Shown: positions 1-7,935 of the stretch, one piece after another
How the letters are laid out: the number at the start of each line of letters is the position of its first letter
Numbering within the stretch: position 1 is the first letter of the stretch
Origin: Pseudomonadota bacterium
Lineage (GTDB): Bacteria > Pseudomonadota > Alphaproteobacteria > Sphingomonadales > Sphingomonadaceae
Direction: 5' to 3'
DNA length: 18,075 nucleotides
Assembly (NCBI GenBank): GCA_023424095.1
Contig: JAFAEG010000068.1
Location: 1-18,075, forward strand
Made by a program: the position numbers and the translations under genes
Notes under the pieces: generated by a model
The model's input: only the letters and a program-made list of their open reading frames with translations
Database searches by the model: none
Told to the model about the DNA's origin: nothing

Positions 1-282
1 GCCCATCGCCTCGGCATCGGCCAGGCCGGGCTTGCCGGTGCCGGCATTGGCATTGCCGCTGTTCACGACGATCGCCGCGGCGACGCCGTTATTGGCGGCC
101 AGGACGGCGCGATCATGCTCGACCGGCGGCGCGGCGAACTTGTTCTGCGTGAACACCGCGGCGCAGGGCACCGGGCGGCGGTCGTCGGTGGCGAGCAAGG
201 CCATGTCGTGGCGTCGCGCCTTGATCCCGGCATGCAATCCGGATGCGACGAACCCTTCGGCGGCGGTAACGCTCACGGCCAT
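1..282 (-). CDS. argJ: ArgJ, glutamate N-acetyltransferase / amino-acid acetyltransferase (N-terminal part, cut by window edge)
   Basis: Translation of the minus strand from the ATG at 282 gives 94 residues starting MAVSVTAAEGFVASGLHAGI, followed by a stretch containing AAVFTQNKFAAPPVEHDRAVL and VVNSGNANAGTGKPGL. These are hallmark N-terminal segments of ArgJ. ArgJ moves the acetyl group from N-acetylornithine to glutamate in the cyclic arginine pathway, and in bifunctional forms also uses acetyl-CoA. It is normally autocleaved at a conserved Thr into alpha and beta chains; that site lies beyond the edge. The start codon lies inside the last codons of argC (10-base overlap), so the two are probably translationally coupled. 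Identity is secure; whether it is mono- or bifunctional cannot be told from this fragment. Confidence 0.93.
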   Translation of the reverse strand, partial: MAVSVTAAEGFVASGLHAGIKARRHDMALLATDDRRPVPCAAVFTQNKFAAPPVEHDRAVLAANNGVAAAIVVNSGNANAGTGKPGLADAEAMG

Positions 283-1283
283 ACTCCAGTCTTCGGCAAA
301 CCTGCCGTCTCTTCAAAACCCAGCATCAGATTGGCGCACTGGACCATCTGGCCCGCCGCGCCCTTCACGAGATTGTCCAGCGCGGCCAGCGCCACGACGC
401 GGCCCGTGCGCGGATCGCGGCGGGCGGTGAGGTGGACGGCGTTGGAGCCCAATGTCCATTTGGTCGACGGCAAAGCCTCGGAGACGTAAACGAACGGCTC
501 GTCAGCATAGGCTTTCGCCAGCAATTCCAACGGGTCGGCATCGGAAGTTGCGGTCGCGTAGCAGGTCGCGAGGATGCCCCGGTTCATCGGCGCGAGGTGC
601 GGCGTGAACAAGACGGTCGCGCCCAGCGCCATCTCCATCTCCGCCGTGTGGCGATGATTGAGCAGGCCGTAGGCCGAGAAATTCTCGTCCACCGTGTTGA
701 AATGGGTGGCTTCCTTCAGCCCCTTGCCGGCGCCGCTGACGCCCGAGGCGGCATCGACGATGATCGAGTTCGGATCAATCGCGCCGGCATCGACCAGAGG
801 CTTCAGCGCCAGGATCGCCGAGGTCGGGTAGCAACCCGCCGCCGCCACCGCCTTCGCGCCCTTGATCCGCTCCCGGTTCAGTTCGGGAATGCCATAGACG
901 AAGGCGTCGAGCAGGTCGGGCCGCTGGTGCGGCTCATTGTACCAGCGCTGATATTCCTCGGCCGTATCGAGCCGGAAGTCGGCGCCGAGATCCACGAACG
1001 GGATGCCGCGCTCGAGCATCAGCGGCGCGACCTTCTGCGATTCGCCATGGGGCAAAGCGGCGAACACGAGGTCGACACCGTCTAGCGCCGCTTCCGCGAA
1101 CCTTTCGACCTGCAGATTGCCATAAGCCGGCGCCAGATGCGGATGCACAGTCGCGAGCCTCTGCCCCGCCTGGCTGTCCCCGAACAGGCGCGACGGCGCG
1201 AGCGAGGGATGCTGCGCGCACAGCCGCAACAGCTCCGCACCCACGAAGCCCGAGGCTCCCAGAATCGCTACCTTGGTCGTCAT
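273..1283 (-). CDS. argC: N-acetyl-gamma-glutamyl-phosphate reductase ArgC
   Basis: This 336-residue protein catalyses the NADPH-dependent reduction of N-acetylglutamyl phosphate to the semialdehyde, the third step of arginine synthesis in the cytoplasm. The N-terminus carries the Rossmann nucleotide loop GASGFVGAELLRL (about residues 9-21). The active-site motif AAGCYPTSA places the catalytic Cys at residue 151. The NHRHTAEME segment supplies the expected catalytic His near residue 212. Length fits the ordinary ArgC family. The ATG at 1283 puts the Rossmann strand at the usual distance from the N-terminus, but no Shine-Dalgarno precedes it; a TATAAC hexamer ends 5 bases before the ATG, suggesting a leaderless transcript. 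The gene overlaps argJ by 10 bases. Confidence 0.95.
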   Translation of the reverse strand: MTTKVAILGASGFVGAELLRLCAQHPSLAPSRLFGDSQAGQRLATVHPHLAPAYGNLQVERFAEAALDGVDLVFAALPHGESQKVAPLMLERGIPFVDLGADFRLDTAEEYQRWYNEPHQRPDLLDAFVYGIPELNRERIKGAKAVAAAGCYPTSAILALKPLVDAGAIDPNSIIVDAASGVSGAGKGLKEATHFNTVDENFSAYGLLNHRHTAEMEMALGATVLFTPHLAPMNRGILATCYATATSDADPLELLAKAYADEPFVYVSEALPSTKWTLGSNAVHLTARRDPRTGRVVALAALDNLVKGAAGQMVQCANLMLGFEETAGLPKTGVWP

Positions 1284-1288
1284 GCGCG

Positions 1289-1320
1289 GTTATATGCAAA
1301 CTAATGCATAAATATACAAC
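1289..1320 (-). promoter_or_regulatory. AT-rich palindromic operator/promoter of argC
   Basis: The gap between the upstream gene's stop and argC is a short AT-rich island in a GC-rich window. It holds a perfect inverted repeat, TATGCA-6 nt-TGCATA (1293-1310). An overlapping dyad, TGCATAAATATACA (1305-1318), follows the TGNATN4ATNCA layout of the arginine-repressor ARG box. Three half-sites therefore recur about every 10 bases. On the minus strand TATAAC (1294-1289) is a good -10 element ending 5 bases before the ATG, with a weak TTGTAT (1319-1314) as -35 at a long 19-base spacing. The sequence pattern is seen; ArgR binding is inferred from resemblance only, and ArgR is not widespread in Alphaproteobacteria. 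Confidence 0.5.
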
Positions 1321-3152
1321 TACGAAATCGCGCCGCCGTCCCAATCGCCCGCGAGGCTCGCCAGCACCTCCAGCGGCATGTCGCCGCTCAGCAGCACCAG
1401 ATCGTGATAGGCCTTGATGTCGAACCGGTCGCCCAGCCGCCGCCGCGTCGCCTCGCGGATGCGGAGCATCTCATTATGGCCGATCTTGTAGGCGCAGGCC
1501 TGGCCCGGCCGCGCGACATAGCGGTCAATCTCCCGCTCGGTCGCGCCGCGATTGCGGCCCACCGTGTCCATGAAATAGCGGATCGCCTGCTCGCGGCTCC
1601 AGCCCTTGGCGTGCATGCCGGTATCCACCACCAGCCGCGCCGAGCGGAACAGGAAGCTCTGGATCATGCCGATCCGGCTCAAAGGCTCGTCGCGGTACAT
1701 GCCGAGCTCGTCCGCCAGGCTCTCGGAATACAGCCCCCAGCCCTCGGCGAAGGCGGAAATGCCGGTGGCGCGGAAGAACATCGGGATGTCGGTCGCTCGG
1801 TTGACGATCGCGTCCTGCCACAGATGGCCCGGGATCGCCTCGTGCGCCGTCAGCGTCGGTAGCCCGAAGCGCGGCCGCGCGGAGGTGTCCTGCAGGTTGA
1901 TGTAGAAGATGCCCGGCCGCGTGCCTTCGAGGTTCCCGCCCTGCGCGTAGGCGCCGGCCGAGCCCACCTCGATCGCCGGCGGCACCCGCCGTACCTCCAT
2001 CGGGCTTACGGGGAGCGATTGGAACAATTCCGGCGTCCGCGCCCGCAGCCGCTCGGTCCAGCCGCGCAGATAATCGAGCAATTCCGCCCGGCCGGCATCG
2101 TCATTGGCAAACATCTGCCCCGGCACCTGCTCCAGCGCCGCGATCCGCCGCCCGATCGGCCCCGCCGGGATATTCTGCGCGGCCAGCGCGGGTTCCGCCT
2201 CCGCGGTGAGCCGCGCCACCTCGTCCAGGCCGAGCTGATGCACCTGCTCGGCGGTCATGCTCGTGCTGGTGAAGTAGCGCAACGACTGGGCATAGGCCTC
2301 GTCACCCTGCGGCAGCCGGTTGACCCCGGCCGTGTCAGGTGCGCGCCGCAGCTGATCCTCCAGAAGCGTCGCCTGCCGCCCCAGCGCCGCCGCGACCGGG
2401 CCGTCCGCGATCCGCAGCGCCCGCGCTTGCCAGTCGCCGGCGATGTTCTTCTCGCGCGTCCGCCGCACCAGAGACGCGACCAGCCCGGCTTCGGCGCCGC
2501 GCTGGGCCAGCGCCGCCCGAGTCTGGCGAAGCGCTTTCTCGACGATGAAATTCGGCGGCATGACGCCAGCAGCATCGTCCGCCCGCGCCATCGCCACCTC
2601 GGCGTCGACATTGCGGTGATAGGCGTCGAGCCGGTCGAGATAGGCTTCCGCGTCCGTCGCGGTCTCGATCGTATGTTGCGTGTCGAGGAAGTTCGGCGTG
2701 CCGGTGTAAGCGCCGTAAAGCTGGGTGATCACATAGGGCGTCATCGCGGTGCCATAGGGGATCGTCCGCCCCTCCACGGCCCGCTCGCCGAACCAGAGCG
2801 CCGTCGCCCGCCACGCCCGCTCGCGCAGCGGCAGCGATTCCGGCGCGATGGCGCGCAGCGCGGGCAGGGCATCGATCAGCGGCCCCCACCAGCCGGTGCG
2901 CCCCGTGATCGTACGGTCCGACAGCCGCGCCTTCAGCCCCGCATTCGCGCCATGATCAAGGCCGAGCGACGTCGCCGATTCCGGCGACAGCTGCAGCATC
3001 TGCCCGAACACGGCATCGTAGATCGCCAATGCCTGCGCCGATCCGCCACCGCCGCCGCCACCCGCCCGGGGTGTGGTGGCACAGCCCGAAGCGAGCAACG
3101 CTCCGGTCGCGACGGAAGAGGCTAGAAACTGGCGGCGGCTAAGAGCGGTCAC
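1320..3152 (-). CDS. DUF885 family putative metallopeptidase, Tat-exported lipoprotein
   Basis: This 610-residue protein belongs to the DUF885 family, whose substrate is not established. A twin-arginine signal (SRRQFL, residues 5-10) runs into a lipobox ending at Cys24 (LASGC), so it is probably exported folded and lipid-anchored facing the periplasm. A Gly-rich linker (31-37) follows. The family motif HEAIPGHLWQ (437-446) and EGWGLYSE (470-477) resemble a zinc peptidase site with two His and a downstream Glu; zinc binding is inferred. The start is GTG at 3152: GGAG lies 6 bases upstream, whereas the nearby ATG is in a frame that stops at once. It ends 37 bases before argC and is the second of two tandem DUF885 genes, roughly half identical by eye and nearly the same over the last 30 residues. 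Confidence 0.85.
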   Translation of the reverse strand: MTALSRRQFLASSVATGALLASGCATTPRAGGGGGGGSAQALAIYDAVFGQMLQLSPESATSLGLDHGANAGLKARLSDRTITGRTGWWGPLIDALPALRAIAPESLPLRERAWRATALWFGERAVEGRTIPYGTAMTPYVITQLYGAYTGTPNFLDTQHTIETATDAEAYLDRLDAYHRNVDAEVAMARADDAAGVMPPNFIVEKALRQTRAALAQRGAEAGLVASLVRRTREKNIAGDWQARALRIADGPVAAALGRQATLLEDQLRRAPDTAGVNRLPQGDEAYAQSLRYFTSTSMTAEQVHQLGLDEVARLTAEAEPALAAQNIPAGPIGRRIAALEQVPGQMFANDDAGRAELLDYLRGWTERLRARTPELFQSLPVSPMEVRRVPPAIEVGSAGAYAQGGNLEGTRPGIFYINLQDTSARPRFGLPTLTAHEAIPGHLWQDAIVNRATDIPMFFRATGISAFAEGWGLYSESLADELGMYRDEPLSRIGMIQSFLFRSARLVVDTGMHAKGWSREQAIRYFMDTVGRNRGATEREIDRYVARPGQACAYKIGHNEMLRIREATRRRLGDRFDIKAYHDLVLLSGDMPLEVLASLAGDWDGGAIS

Positions 3153-3177
3153 ATCATTCTCCGGAAAAACCGTCCTC

Positions 3178-3248
3178 CCTGAGCTTGTCGAAGGGCTGTC
3201 CTTCTATGGCGCGGGAGGGGCAAAAAGCAGGCCTTCGACAAGCTCAGG
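3178..3248. repeat. Sphingomonad-type palindromic repeat, 17-bp perfect arms
   Basis: CCTGAGCTTGTCGAAGG (3178-3194) and its exact reverse complement CCTTCGACAAGCTCAGG (3232-3248) flank a 37-base loop. This sequence is a familiar dispersed intergenic element in sphingomonad genomes. It fills most of the 116-base gap between the two DUF885 genes and would form a strong hairpin in the transcript. There is no T-tract after either arm, so it is not a classical intrinsic terminator. A degenerate single arm (GCTTGTCGAAGG) occurs at 7897-7908. Confidence 0.85.
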
Positions 3249-3268
3249 CAAGACGGAACTGGGGGGCG

Positions 3269-5119
3269 TCAAACCACCCGGCCGCCATCCCAATCGCGTG
3301 CCATCCCGGCCAGCACCTCGAGCGGCATGTCGCCGCTCAGCAGCACCAGATCGTGAAACGCCTTCAGATCGAACCGGCTCCCCAGCCGCGCCCTTGCCTC
3401 CGCCCGGATCCGCAGCATCTCGTTATGGCCGATCTTGTAGGAGGTCGCCTGGCCCGGCCACACGACATAGCGCTCCACCTCGCTGGTCGCCGAAATCGGG
3501 TCCAGCCCGACCGTATCGATGAAATATTGGATCGTCCGCTCGCGGCTCCAGCCACGCGAATGCATGCCGGTGTCCATCACGATCCGCGCGGCGCGATAGA
3601 GGAAGCTCTGCAACATCCCCAGCCGGTTCAGCGCATTGCCCTCATAGACGCCCATCTCGTCGGCGAGCTGCTCGGCATACAGCCCCCAGCCTTCGCCGAA
3701 CGCCGGAATGCCGTTGGCCCGGTGGAGCAGGGGAATGGACTGCTGCGCCAGCACGATCGCGCCCTGCCACAAATGCCCCGGCACGCTCTCATGATGGTTC
3801 AAAGTCGGCAGCGACCATTTGGGCCAGATGCTGGTGTCGACCAGGTTGATGTAGAAGGCGCCCGGCCGCGACCCGTCCAGCGTTCCGCCCTGTGCATAGC
3901 CGCGCGGCGCGCCCGCCTCGATCGCCGGCGGCACGCGGCGGATTTCCATGCCCGCGGTCGGGATGGTCGCGAACACCTCGGGCATCCGCGCCCGCAGCGC
4001 GTCCATGTGCCGGTTGAGGTCGGCGATGATCTCCGCCCGGCCCGCGTCCGTGTTCGGATAGAGGAAGCGCGGCTGTTGCCCCAGCGCCCGGATCCGCGCC
4101 CCGACGCTGCCCTCGGTCAGCCCCTCGGCGCGCAGCAGCACGTCCGCCTCGGCGCTGATCTGCCGCACCTGCTCCAGCCCGATCTCGTGCGCCTCGTCGG
4201 CGGTCAGGCTCGTGCTGGTGTGGAAGCGCAAAGCGGTCTGATAGAATTCGGCCCCGCCCGGCAGCCGCCCGACTCCGACCGCCTCACTCGCGCGTGCGCG
4301 CAGCGCGGTCAGCACCGCGATCTGCCGGTCGAGCGCCGTCGCCAGCGCGCCGTCGACGATCGCCGTCGCCCGCCGCTCCCAATCGCCGGCGATATTCTTC
4401 TCGCCCGCGCGCCGCACCAAAGAGCGCACCAGCCCCGCCTGCGCGCCGCTCTCGCCGCGCAGATTGCGCGTCTGGACCAGCGCCTTGTCGATGATCGACA
4501 CCGGCGCGATCACACCGCGGCCGGCATCGGCCTCCACCTGGTCGACCTCGTGGCCTACATTGGCCGCGAACGCCTCAAGCCGCGACAGATAGGCTTCCGC
4601 ATCGGCGGCGGTGTCGATCTTGTGCTGGCTGTCCAGGAAATCGGGGATCGACTGGTACGAACCGGTCAGCTGCGAGATCGCATAGGGCAAAGGATAGCCG
4701 AAGCCGCCATTGCCGCCATAGGGAAGGGCGACATTCTCTTCGACCCGCTGCGCGGTCCAGAGCGCGGTGTCGAGGAAACCTTTTTCCCGCGCCGACATCG
4801 TCGTCCGGTCGATCGCCCGCAGCCGCGGGATCGCCTCGATCATCACCCGCGCGGCGACGGTGCGCCCGGCCGGCGAGGCATCGCTCAGCCGCCCCTTCAG
4901 CGCCGCCAGCGGACCGGTATCGAGGCCCAGGCTGGTGGCGATTTCCGGCGTCACCTGCACGATTCGCTGGGCGATATCCTGATAGATGGAAGCGGCCTGG
5001 GCCGCCGCGCCCTGCGCCGCCGCCTGGGTTGTGGCCTGCGCCAGCGCGCGGCCGGGCAGGGACACCATCACCGCCGCGGCGGCCGTGCTGGTCAGGAAGC
5101 TGCGACGATTGAAATCCAT
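3269..5119 (-). CDS. DUF885 family putative metallopeptidase, Tat-exported periplasmic
   Basis: This 616-residue paralogue of the downstream gene carries a Tat signal (NRRSFL, residues 4-9), a hydrophobic stretch and a signal-peptidase I-like site (GRALAQA, about residue 28). It lacks a lipobox, so a soluble periplasmic location is likely. The family motif is HESVPGHLWQ (443-452), with the partner Glu in AFGEGWGLYAE (Glu476). The strongly conserved end LLSGDMPLEVLA is shared with its neighbour. The ATG at 5119 gives a complete Tat signal; GGGAG lies about 10 bases upstream. It begins 32 bases after the amidohydrolase stop, so co-transcription is likely. A hydrolase acting on peptides or related amides is inferred from the motif, not proven for the family. 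Confidence 0.85.
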   Translation of the reverse strand: MDFNRRSFLTSTAAAAVMVSLPGRALAQATTQAAAQGAAAQAASIYQDIAQRIVQVTPEIATSLGLDTGPLAALKGRLSDASPAGRTVAARVMIEAIPRLRAIDRTTMSAREKGFLDTALWTAQRVEENVALPYGGNGGFGYPLPYAISQLTGSYQSIPDFLDSQHKIDTAADAEAYLSRLEAFAANVGHEVDQVEADAGRGVIAPVSIIDKALVQTRNLRGESGAQAGLVRSLVRRAGEKNIAGDWERRATAIVDGALATALDRQIAVLTALRARASEAVGVGRLPGGAEFYQTALRFHTSTSLTADEAHEIGLEQVRQISAEADVLLRAEGLTEGSVGARIRALGQQPRFLYPNTDAGRAEIIADLNRHMDALRARMPEVFATIPTAGMEIRRVPPAIEAGAPRGYAQGGTLDGSRPGAFYINLVDTSIWPKWSLPTLNHHESVPGHLWQGAIVLAQQSIPLLHRANGIPAFGEGWGLYAEQLADEMGVYEGNALNRLGMLQSFLYRAARIVMDTGMHSRGWSRERTIQYFIDTVGLDPISATSEVERYVVWPGQATSYKIGHNEMLRIRAEARARLGSRFDLKAFHDLVLLSGDMPLEVLAGMARDWDGGRVV

Positions 5120-5151
5120 ATCCTTGTCTCTCCCAGGTCCCGCCGCGCGGG

Positions 5152-6504
5152 TCAGCGTTGATCCCGATGCACCCGCCCACGGGCCATCACGAAACCGACA
5201 TTGCGAAGCACGTTGATGTCGCTGAGCGGATCGCCCGCCACCGCGATCAGGTCGGCCGACTTGCCCGGCTCGATGCTGCCGATCTGGTCGCTCAGCCCCA
5301 GCAACTCCGCCGCATTCACCGTCGCCGCCTGGATCGCCTCGGTCGGGCTCATGCCATGCTGCACCATCAACGGAAATTCGTCGGCATTGCGCCCGTGCAG
5401 CGACACGCCGGCATCCGTCCCGAACGCGATCCTGACGCCCGCGCGATGCGCCCGCTGGAGCGCCAGCCCGGTGATGCGGATGCGCCAGTCGATCTTCTCG
5501 CGCACCTCGGGCGAATAAGCGTTCGGATTGTTGCGGATCCGTTCCAGATAGCCGTTCACCGTGGAAAGCGTCGGCACGTAAAAGGCCCGGCTCGAGCGGA
5601 ACAGCCGCAGGCTCTCTTCGTCGATCAGCGTGCCATGCTCGATCGAATCCGCGCCCAGCCGCAGCGCCAGATTGATCCCGTCGACGCCATGCGCGTGCAC
5701 CGCGACGCGGCGGCCATAGAGGTGTGCCGTTTCGATCAATGCGCGCGCCTCATCCTCGAACAATTGCGCGCCAAGGCCCAGCCCGATCCGGCTGTTCACC
5801 CCTCCGGTGGTCGCGATCTTGATGACGTCCGCGCCCAAGGCGATCTGCCGCCGCACCGCTTCGCGGCAGGCATCCGCGCCGTCGCACAGATTGCCGCCCG
5901 CGCGCATCTCGTCCTGCAAATCCTCCCGGATGCCCAGGCCGCCATCCATATGCCCGGTCGTCGCCGAAATGCTTGATCCGGCATCGACGATGCGCGGGCC
6001 CACCGCCCAGCCGCGATTGATCGCGTCCCTGAGCCCCAAAGTAACGCCGTCGCCGGAACCCAGATTGCGGACAGTGGTGAAGCCCGCCTCAAGCGTCTTG
6101 CGCGCATTCCACGCCGCCTCCTGGCTGCGCAGCGCCACGCTGTCGGTGAAGCCCGACATGAAACCCTCATTGCCCGCCCGGTCGCTGCTCAGGTGGACAT
6201 GGCTGTCGATCAGCCCCGGCAGCACGGTGCGGTCGCGCATGTCGATCAGGCGGGCGGATTCCGGTGACGGCAAGGCGACGAAGCCGTCCTGCACTGCCTC
6301 GATCCGCCCGTCGCGGATCATGATGCTGACATTGCGGCGCGGCGCCCGGCCGGGTCGGTCGATCAGCGTCCCGGCATAGATGATCGTGATGCCGGGTTCG
6401 GCCGGCGGGGCAGGGGCGCGGGTTGGTGGCGGCTGCGGGATGTCCTGCGCGACGGTCGCGCCGCCTGTCATGAGGAGGAGGGACGCGAGGAGGATGTGGC
6501 GCAT
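5152..6504 (-). CDS. Exported metal-dependent amidohydrolase (prolidase / imidazolonepropionase-like, COG1228 type)
   Basis: This 450-residue TIM-barrel amidohydrolase has a cleavable Sec-type signal (MRHILLASLLLMTGGATVAQ). The full binuclear metal set is visible: HxH in GLIDSHVHL (His102, His104), the lysine expected to be carboxylated in DVIKIATTGGV (Lys229), His270 in VAVHAHG, His290 in SIEHGT and Asp364 in FGTDAG. The KIATTGGVNS pattern and the signal peptide resemble the secreted Xaa-Pro / Xaa-Lys-Arg dipeptidases of this superfamily, but substrate cannot be read from sequence. The ATG at 6504 was chosen over an in-frame ATG at 6627 because GGGAG lies just upstream, the signal peptide begins there, and the longer form would run into glpD. 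It starts 23 bases after glpD and is followed by two exported DUF885 genes. Confidence 0.87.
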   Translation of the reverse strand: MRHILLASLLLMTGGATVAQDIPQPPPTRAPAPPAEPGITIIYAGTLIDRPGRAPRRNVSIMIRDGRIEAVQDGFVALPSPESARLIDMRDRTVLPGLIDSHVHLSSDRAGNEGFMSGFTDSVALRSQEAAWNARKTLEAGFTTVRNLGSGDGVTLGLRDAINRGWAVGPRIVDAGSSISATTGHMDGGLGIREDLQDEMRAGGNLCDGADACREAVRRQIALGADVIKIATTGGVNSRIGLGLGAQLFEDEARALIETAHLYGRRVAVHAHGVDGINLALRLGADSIEHGTLIDEESLRLFRSSRAFYVPTLSTVNGYLERIRNNPNAYSPEVREKIDWRIRITGLALQRAHRAGVRIAFGTDAGVSLHGRNADEFPLMVQHGMSPTEAIQAATVNAAELLGLSDQIGSIEPGKSADLIAVAGDPLSDINVLRNVGFVMARGRVHRDQR

Positions 6505-6527
6505 GACGACTCCCTTGAACTGAGCCC

Positions 6528-7871
6528 TCATAGCGCGGATTGGCGCGCCGTCATCCCGCTCATGAAGGCGGCCAGCGCCGCCTGCTCCGCGTCGCTCAGC
6601 ACCAGCCCGAGCTTGGTCCGCCGCCACAGCACATCCTCCGCGGTTCGCGCGAATTCGTGCTCGACCAGATAGCGCAGCTCTCCTTCGTGCAGGCCGCCGC
6701 CGAAATCGCGGCCGCTGGTGTCGGCAACCCGCCCGGCACCGGGCAGCATCGCGTCATGGGTCCACGCCGCGCCGCCGACGCCGAGCTTCGCCATCACCTC
6801 CTCGGCCAGCGCCCGCGCGGTGGTGATCTTGCCGCCGAACACCGACAGCAATTTCGCCCCGTCGCGCTCCTCCAGTTCCAGCCGGTAGTCGCGCGTCACG
6901 TCCTTCGCCTTGGCTGCGCCGTCGTCGTAGAGCGCGCGAATGCCGGCGAAGGCCCAGCGCACGTCCTCAGGTTGGGTCTGCCGCTGAAAATAGGCGTTCA
7001 CCGTCGCACAGAGATATTCGATCTCGGCCGCGCTCGGCTCGGCATCCTCCGGCCGCTCGACCGGCGCATCGGTCGTCCCGACCAGCGAGAGGTCGCCATA
7101 AGGCAGAGCGAACACCACCCGCCCGTCCGCCGCCTGCAAAATGTAGGCATGCTCGCCCTCATACAGCCGAGGCACCGCGATATGCGTGCCCTTCACCAGC
7201 CGGACGCCCGCCGTGCCGCTGCCGCCGAGCCTTTGCCCTAGAACCTCCGCCACCCACGGCCCCGCCGCATTGACGATCATGCCGGCGTCGATCACGCGCC
7301 CGTCCGACAATTCGGCCCGCCAGCGGCTGCCCTCGGCCCGCGCCGAGAGTAATTCGGTCCGCGTCGCGATCTTCGCACCGTGCGCCGCCGCATCGACCGC
7401 GTTCAGCACCACCAGCCGCGCGTCATCGACCCAGGCGTCCCAATACTCACCCAGCTTGTATTCGCCCTTCAGGGGCGCCCGCGCCGCCGCATCATCGCGC
7501 GCAACAGTGCGCGGCCGGGGCAGGGCGCCGCGTCCGGCGAGCATCCCGTAAAGCCACAGGCCGAGCCGGATCAGCCACCAGGGCCGTCCGCCCTTCGGAT
7601 CGGGCAGGATGAACCTGAGCGGTCGCACGATATGCGGCGCGGTCTTCAGCAGCACCGCCCGCTCGTGCAGCGATTCCCGCACCAGCCGGAACTCATATTG
7701 CTCGAGGTAACGCAGCCCGCCGTGGATCAGCTTGGACGAGGCGGAACTGGTATGGCTGGCCAGATCGTCCCGCTCCACCAGCAGCACGCTCAGCCCACGT
7801 CCCGCTGCATCGCGCGCGATCGCCGCGCCATTGATCCCGCCGCCAATAACAAGGAGGTCGAACCTGTCCAC
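6528..7871 (-). CDS. glpD: Aerobic glycerol-3-phosphate dehydrogenase GlpD (short form)
   Basis: This 447-residue FAD enzyme oxidises glycerol 3-phosphate to dihydroxyacetone phosphate at the inner face of the membrane and passes electrons to quinone. The FAD-binding loop VIGGGINGAAIARDAAGRG (8-26), the ASSKLIHGGLRYLEQYEF segment (44-61), LSVFGGKITTARALAEE and the C-terminal ELRYLVEHEFARTAEDVLWRRTKLGL are all characteristic. It starts at GTG 7871, with a perfect AGGAGG 5 bases upstream. The family is usually near 500 residues. Here about 45-50 residues of the C-terminal helical cap are missing between LPG (near 377) and DFGGGL (389). The reading frame is intact, so this is a compact variant rather than a pseudogene. 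It is divergent from the gene pair ending in glpK. Confidence 0.93.
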   Translation of the reverse strand: MDRFDLLVIGGGINGAAIARDAAGRGLSVLLVERDDLASHTSSASSKLIHGGLRYLEQYEFRLVRESLHERAVLLKTAPHIVRPLRFILPDPKGGRPWWLIRLGLWLYGMLAGRGALPRPRTVARDDAAARAPLKGEYKLGEYWDAWVDDARLVVLNAVDAAAHGAKIATRTELLSARAEGSRWRAELSDGRVIDAGMIVNAAGPWVAEVLGQRLGGSGTAGVRLVKGTHIAVPRLYEGEHAYILQAADGRVVFALPYGDLSLVGTTDAPVERPEDAEPSAAEIEYLCATVNAYFQRQTQPEDVRWAFAGIRALYDDGAAKAKDVTRDYRLELEERDGAKLLSVFGGKITTARALAEEVMAKLGVGGAAWTHDAMLPGAGRVADTSGRDFGGGLHEGELRYLVEHEFARTAEDVLWRRTKLGLVLSDAEQAALAAFMSGMTARQSAL

Positions 7872-7935
7872 GTCTTCCTCCTAGCCGCTCGCGCGCGCTT
7901 GTCGAAGGCCGCGTCTTGCCTCTACTCCATGCGGC
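7872..7935. promoter_or_regulatory. Divergent intergenic region between glpD and the membrane-protein/glpK unit
   Basis: Only 64 bases separate the two divergent starts, so both promoters must lie here or inside the genes. On the plus strand TTGTCG (7899-7904) and TCTACT (7921-7926), 16 bases apart, form a plausible -35/-10 pair that would start transcription almost at the ATG at 7936, where no Shine-Dalgarno is visible. The -35 falls inside a degenerate copy (7897-7908) of the CTTGTCGAAGG repeat. For glpD only the AGGAGG ribosome site is clear. I see no obvious repressor palindrome. Confidence 0.35.

Noticed and set aside
3178..3248. Intrinsic terminator
   Set aside because: The stem is strong but the loop is 37 bases long and no T-run follows on either strand, and the sequence matches a dispersed repeat.
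3185..5161. A 658-codon plus-strand open frame opposite the upstream DUF885 gene
   Set aside because: It mirrors the real gene in a complementary frame, begins inside a palindromic repeat and has the low-complexity Arg/Pro/Gln composition of an antisense shadow.
6505..6627. Upstream in-frame extension of the amidohydrolase
   Set aside because: It would overlap the end of glpD, lacks a ribosome site and would bury the signal peptide behind 41 polar residues.
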